Of a stretch of DNA of 64,000 nucleotides, positions 59,885 through 64,000 are shown one piece after another. This DNA comes from an uncultured Bacteroidales bacterium (lineage in GTDB: Bacteria > Bacteroidota > Bacteroidia > Bacteroidales > FEN-979): positions 105,518 through 169,517 of the forward strand of contig CAJBYO010000029.1 of NCBI GenBank assembly GCA_903959905.1, written 5' to 3'. The notes under the pieces were generated by a model. The model was not told where the DNA came from. It did not search any database and saw only the letters and a list, made by a program, of their open reading frames with translations. Position 1 is the stretch's first letter, and each line of letters opens with the position of its first letter. The position numbers and the translations under genes are program-made.

Positions 59885-61243
59885 ATGATTGTTAAACCAC
59901 TTTTTAATACACGTGATATGAGAGCAACACAGAACCACCGCCCGAAAACCCGGCTGATCTTTTTATTTGCAGTAATCCTGTTTCTGACCGTGATGATACA
60001 TCGGGTTTTGTCTCAAACAGCCATGCCAAACCCGGTGTGTTATGGTTGCCCGATCAACCTTTTTTGCGACTTGCCGGAATGCAACATGGCGGGTTCAACC
60101 TATTACTGGTTTAATGGTTCCTGGTCGTCAACAATGAAAGATCCGGTAATCTACCCGGGCATGCCGGAATACACAACAGGGACATTCACACTCATCGTCA
60201 CTCCGGCATCAGGGCCGGCCATCGGCGCTGCAGTCACCGTAATTGTTTTACCACAAATGAGCCTTTCCATGAATATCATTCCCGGAACCACTATGCCATG
60301 TCAGCCCTCATGCATTGATCTTACCGTTTCTGACGGATGTGCACCCTTCACGTTCCAGTGGAATAACGGGCTCACCTCTGAAGACAACTGTACCCCGATC
60401 TGCGGGATAAACACTGTAACGGTGCAGGATCAGTGTGATACCAAAACAGCCACCCTCGTGTTTTCAGACCCGATATTAACCGCAAACGTGAAAGCCAGCA
60501 GCTCCGGTTGCTGCGATGGCGAAATTAACCTGACAGTTTCCTGCGGCATGGCACCATATACATTCCTGTGGTCAACCGGGGCCACAACGGAAGATATCAC
60601 GAACCTCTGTACAGGGGATTATTGCGTTACCGTTATTGATGCGGGAGGGCATGTCAAATCCTGCTGTTGGGGTGTTGCGAAAAAGAAATCCACCTGCCAG
60701 TCAACCTACCTTGAAAATATCACAGTTTCAAATGGAATCACTTCCTGCTACGATGCAGTGGAGACGATATATGCTGCAGTAAATGGCACGACATTCATCG
60801 TGCAGAACGGGGGAACGGCCAATTTGATTGCAGGACATAATATCCGGCTGCAGCCCGGGTCAAGGGTGAACCCCGGCGGCAAACTGTATGGCTACATCAC
60901 CACCAACGGGCAATACTGCAGCAATAAGAACAGCGATGGCGGATCAAATGCCGAAGGAACCGGAAATGATACGCTGACGCTTGCCAACAGTACTGCCGGG
61001 CAACATTTTAAAGTGTTTCCAAACCCGACATCGGGAAGTTTTACCATTGAATTAAACGAAATGACAAGCTTCCTTCAGGCCACTGTAGAGATATATGCCA
61101 TGCGGGGAGAAAAAGTCATCACTGCAGAAATGCGCGGAGAACAAACGGATGAGTTTTCGTTATCAGAAAGGCCGTCGGGACTCTATTTTATCAGGGTGGT
61201 TAACGGTGATCGCATAATGACCGGGAAGATCATCAAACAATAA
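59885..61243 (+). CDS. secreted protein with T9SS type A sorting domain
   Basis: The protein is 452 aa from ATG 59885 (ATG 59918 is an equal alternative). Signal peptide around FLFAVILFLTVMIHRVLSQ. The middle is Cys-rich: VCYGCPINLFCDLPECN, then two related PKD/SprB-like segments (CAPFTFQWNNGLTSEDNCT and CGMAPYTFLWSTGATTEDITN). The C-terminal sorting domain is FKVFPNPTSGSFTIELNE, then SERPSGLYFIRVVNGDRIMTGKIIKQ. It is therefore exported by type IX secretion and anchored or released at the surface. Candidate LytTR sites lie upstream. Confidence 0.88.
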   Translation: MIVKPLFNTRDMRATQNHRPKTRLIFLFAVILFLTVMIHRVLSQTAMPNPVCYGCPINLFCDLPECNMAGSTYYWFNGSWSSTMKDPVIYPGMPEYTTGTFTLIVTPASGPAIGAAVTVIVLPQMSLSMNIIPGTTMPCQPSCIDLTVSDGCAPFTFQWNNGLTSEDNCTPICGINTVTVQDQCDTKTATLVFSDPILTANVKASSSGCCDGEINLTVSCGMAPYTFLWSTGATTEDITNLCTGDYCVTVIDAGGHVKSCCWGVAKKKSTCQSTYLENITVSNGITSCYDAVETIYAAVNGTTFIVQNGGTANLIAGHNIRLQPGSRVNPGGKLYGYITTNGQYCSNKNSDGGSNAEGTGNDTLTLANSTAGQHFKVFPNPTSGSFTIELNEMTSFLQATVEIYAMRGEKVITAEMRGEQTDEFSLSERPSGLYFIRVVNGDRIMTGKIIKQ

Positions 61244-61294
61244 CTGCATTTTGATTCCATCAAATAGAAAACTTTAACTTTAAAAAATAATCCT

Positions 61295-64000
61295 ATGAAA
61301 AAAATCTTTTTTGTTTTTGGGTTTATCATCCTGAGTGCAGCCATGAATGCACAGGTTTGGTATTTTGGAAATCATGCAGGAATTGATTTTTCCTCATCAA
61401 TGCCTGTTTCAGTCAGTAACGGTCAGCAAATGAACACCGGGGAGGGTTGTACCATGGCGTATGACAACAACTGCAACCTCCTTTTCTACACGGATGGTGT
61501 GACGGTTTGGGATGAAAACAATGTCGTGGTCAACGACGTCAACAGCCAGCCTGTTACATTGGCGAACGGACTATGGGGAAGTCCCACCTCAACACAATCG
61601 GCCATTGCCGTTCCGGCTCCCGGGAAAAACTATGACGAATTCTGGATTTTTACCTTAGATAAAGGTGACGATATCCGTGGATTTCGATATTCCTATGTCA
61701 CCTCCTGTCTTACCACACCTGTAGTGACCACCACCAAGAACATTTTATTATCGCCAGTGAATGGTAGAATGTCTGAAAAACTCAGTGTGATCCGCAATTT
61801 AAATGGTGATTACTGGATACTGATTCATGGGTTTAGCGCAGGATTATCAGATCTTGGCTGCAATTTCTATGCCTATCAGCTTGACAATACCAATAACCTG
61901 AATACAGTTCCTGTCATTTCAACTGTGGGATCCAAGCATGAAGGATATTTGGCAAACACCCAGGGACAAATGAAGTTTTCTCATGACGGAATGCGTGTTG
62001 CTGTTGCCATCGGCAAGGACAGGAGGGTTGAGGTTTTTGATTTTTCAGCCGGAGGGGCTTTAACAAACCCAAGAAGAATCCAGTTTCCACGCACGGTTTA
62101 TTCCGGTAATTGCAATGATTGTGAATTATATGGTCTGGAATTTTCACCGAACAACCAATACCTGTTTATAAGTGGAACATACGAATGCGGTTGTGACAAT
62201 GCAAAGCACCGTATCTACCAGGTTGATTTAAACAGCTTTTTGTTTAACAATACAGTTTTAAATCAATGTGGAGGAGGATCAATTCAGGAAAGACTTTTTC
62301 ATAATGTGGGTGAAATTCAATCGGCAGCAGGCATAACGATCATTCACGAAAGCTCGGCTTCATGGAACTTTGGTGCCATGCAGCTGGGTCCGGATAACAG
62401 GATTTATGTTGCACGCACGAATGGTACGTTGGGCCCGGTTGTAAGCAGGATTGAAAATCCAGACAACTTTGGCGCCACTTTCACAGAAATGGCCATCACA
62501 CTTGACCAAGGCCAGGATTGCATTTATGGATTCCCAACGTTGCTTCAGAATAATTATTCCTGCAGGTCGGAAATTCATGGGAGCAAATTCAACGACCGCA
62601 ACGGCAACGGAATCTGGGAAACCGGCCAGGGGGAAAACGGATTGGGGGGCTGGGTCATCAATCTCATTGGTAACACATCAGGAATCAACAGGACGTATAC
62701 TACCGGAGCCAATGGTGCTTATGAATTTACAAAACTTCCGTCAGATGTATATTCCGTTTTTGAAACCCAGCAGGCAGGATGGAAACAAACATTTCCTGCC
62801 GGCACGCATTTGATTAACCTCCAGCCTTCCACGATTTCATTCGCCCTGGATTTTGGCAACTGCCGTGGTTTTGAACCTCCGCAGGGGATGGTGGCCTGGT
62901 GGCCAATGGACGAAACCTATGGAACAACTGCAGAGGATGTCATGGGCTTTGATAATACAGGGAGTTATAACGGCAGTCCGACACAAGATCCGGCAGGACA
63001 AGTTGCCGGGTGTCTTTGGTTTAATGTCGTCAACAATTACTTTCCAATCAACTACCTGGAGGCAAGTGATCAAACTGAACTCAATTTTGGCACCGGTGAT
63101 TTCAGCATTGATGCATGGGTGCAGGGGACTGACTACCAGGGGCAGAATTACAACAAGTACATGATTGTATCAAAAAAGAGTGTCGCAGGTTCTTCTGTAA
63201 CCGGATACTCATTCTACATCGACAACCTCAACCGGTTGGCATTGGAAATGGGAAATGGAGCCATGTCGTTTATTTATTACTCGAACGTAACTCAATTTCT
63301 TATTGACGGCACGCATTGGTACCATGTTGCTGTTACTGTTGACAGAGATAATTCAACAGATGGAATTAAATTCTACATTGACGGAGTTGTACATGGTACA
63401 GCTGACCCGACAAACCAAACAGGTGATCTTACCAACTCGGCTAATTTGCGCATTGCGTGTGCTTCTGACAATCAGACGAATCTTTTCTATGGCCGGCTTG
63501 ATGAGATTGAAATGTTTAACAGAAAGCTTGAAGGCACCGAAATTGCAGGTATTTTCAACGCCGGGACCTGCGGTAAACACAAACCATACGGATCTGTCTG
63601 TGGATTCAAATTCAACGATCTGAATGGCGACGGAGCCTATACCCCCGGAGAGCCCAAGCTACCGGGGTGGACCATTCAACTCTCGGGAGATGATACGCAG
63701 CAAACTACGACCGACGCAAACGGAAATTATTGTTTCAATCACCTCTGGCCGGGAAATTACACGGTGTCAGAGGTCTCACAGGGAACCTGGACCCAGACCT
63801 GCCCAGCGGCCCCAGGCACATACAACATTGTACTTGCTGATGCACAATCAGTCCCCGGAATTAACTTTGGCAACCGCATGTGTGTTCCTCCGCCACCGGA
63901 CATGAATAACTGGTGGCACCTCGACGAGAAGACAGGTTCCATTTCCGATGACATTTCGGGATATGATAACGCGGGTTCTTATGTGGGAATCCCGGTCAAC
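61295..64000 (+). CDS. large secreted multidomain protein, LamG and SdrD_B-like repeats (3' end outside window)
   Basis: The frame is open for 902 codons to the edge. Signal peptide MKKIFFVFGFIILSAAMNAQ. Residues 20 to about 415 resemble the beta-propeller front end of large Bacteroidota surface proteins (VWYFGNHAGIDFSS, NCNLLFYTDGVTVWDENN). An SdrD_B-like domain (GSKFNDRNGNGIWETGQGENGLGGWVINL) follows, then a LamG domain (MVAWWPMDE to EIEMFNRKLEGTEI). A second SdrD_B-like domain (GFKFNDLNGDGAYTPGEPKLPGW) and the start of another LamG (NNWWHLDEKTGSISDD) come last. The DxNGDG loops should bind Ca2+. A T9SS domain beyond the edge is expected. It is 51 bp from the T9SS-cargo gene. Confidence 0.85.
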   Translation, partial: MKKIFFVFGFIILSAAMNAQVWYFGNHAGIDFSSSMPVSVSNGQQMNTGEGCTMAYDNNCNLLFYTDGVTVWDENNVVVNDVNSQPVTLANGLWGSPTSTQSAIAVPAPGKNYDEFWIFTLDKGDDIRGFRYSYVTSCLTTPVVTTTKNILLSPVNGRMSEKLSVIRNLNGDYWILIHGFSAGLSDLGCNFYAYQLDNTNNLNTVPVISTVGSKHEGYLANTQGQMKFSHDGMRVAVAIGKDRRVEVFDFSAGGALTNPRRIQFPRTVYSGNCNDCELYGLEFSPNNQYLFISGTYECGCDNAKHRIYQVDLNSFLFNNTVLNQCGGGSIQERLFHNVGEIQSAAGITIIHESSASWNFGAMQLGPDNRIYVARTNGTLGPVVSRIENPDNFGATFTEMAITLDQGQDCIYGFPTLLQNNYSCRSEIHGSKFNDRNGNGIWETGQGENGLGGWVINLIGNTSGINRTYTTGANGAYEFTKLPSDVYSVFETQQAGWKQTFPAGTHLINLQPSTISFALDFGNCRGFEPPQGMVAWWPMDETYGTTAEDVMGFDNTGSYNGSPTQDPAGQVAGCLWFNVVNNYFPINYLEASDQTELNFGTGDFSIDAWVQGTDYQGQNYNKYMIVSKKSVAGSSVTGYSFYIDNLNRLALEMGNGAMSFIYYSNVTQFLIDGTHWYHVAVTVDRDNSTDGIKFYIDGVVHGTADPTNQTGDLTNSANLRIACASDNQTNLFYGRLDEIEMFNRKLEGTEIAGIFNAGTCGKHKPYGSVCGFKFNDLNGDGAYTPGEPKLPGWTIQLSGDDTQQTTTDANGNYCFNHLWPGNYTVSEVSQGTWTQTCPAAPGTYNIVLADAQSVPGINFGNRMCVPPPPDMNNWWHLDEKTGSISDDISGYDNAGSYVGIPVN

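Noticed and set aside
59918..59922. Choice of ATG 59918 over 59885 as the only start for the T9SS cargo
   Set aside because: Both give a plausible signal peptide; the sequence does not decide, so the longer form is listed with the alternative noted.

Overview
The window looks like a chromosomal contig from a member of the Bacteroidota, probably Bacteroidales or Marinilabiliales-like. The signs are TAnnTTTG -7 promoter elements in place of TTGACA/TATAAT, an ECF sigma factor with a FecR anti-sigma factor, TonB-dependent receptors with N-terminal carboxypeptidase-like domains, a type IX secretion (T9SS) C-terminal sorting domain, FISUMP and DUF2807 lipoproteins, propeller-type sensor kinases, and many short tandem or inverted repeats between genes. 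No rRNA, tRNA or CRISPR array was seen, and no phage or IS transposase gene.

Layout. 1-8822: a partial old-yellow-enzyme gene on the minus strand, then a rightward catabolic run that takes phenylalanine and tyrosine to acetoacetate. The run is CoA-transferase subunits A and B, homogentisate dioxygenase, 4-hydroxyphenylpyruvate dioxygenase, fumarylacetoacetase, a flavin-reductase-fold protein and an unusually long aromatic amino acid hydroxylase. 8815-14138: DedA, DUF2007 and DUF2179 membrane or small proteins, an alkaline phosphatase and a 5'-nucleotidase. 14139-14896: mostly non-coding, with a decayed 45-codon gene, its terminator and an inverted-repeat element. 14897-22706: arfB, a GT39-like transferase and an AraC regulator in one operon, then YceI, an extradiol-dioxygenase-family protein and two ABC-F ATPases.

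22846-32946 is the most unusual part. An ECF sigma/FecR pair is followed by an outer-membrane protein that joins a signalling STN domain to 16-residue G-x-Q-x-x-G-L-x-N repeats rather than to a TonB receptor. A stand-alone paralogue of the repeat region lies downstream. The same two-block promoter motif, AGGGGTATC-N10-GTTGTCAT, sits before both the FecR operon and the paralogue. Between and after these genes are three copies of a 46-bp inverted-repeat element; the first encloses a GxxExxY-family gene and the other two are about 140-bp empty versions. A DUF2807 lipoprotein, a TonB-dependent receptor and a FISUMP lipoprotein complete the region.

33293-36803: a glycyl radical enzyme (HypD-like) with its radical-SAM activase. 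36836-43552: a propeller sensor kinase, an acyltransferase, a small secreted protein, a cytochrome b561 and a CDF metal transporter. 43714-47937: a zinc-ribbon protein, an OmpR-type two-component pair, four 11-bp-phased repeats in front of a lipoprotein rubrerythrin, and a TauE/SafE-type permease. 48063-49667: a membrane glycosyltransferase-like protein with TPR repeats. 50134-59694: a TolC/adaptor/RND efflux operon, then a LytTR regulator and its propeller LytS-type kinase. 59885-64000: two secreted proteins, the first with a T9SS sorting domain and the second running off the window. Two LytTR-like half sites 21 bp apart precede the first.

Nearly every intergenic space in the operons carries a short tandem array of period 7, 8 or 9 bp, with a different unit each time. 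Several arrays supply the stop codon of the gene beside them.
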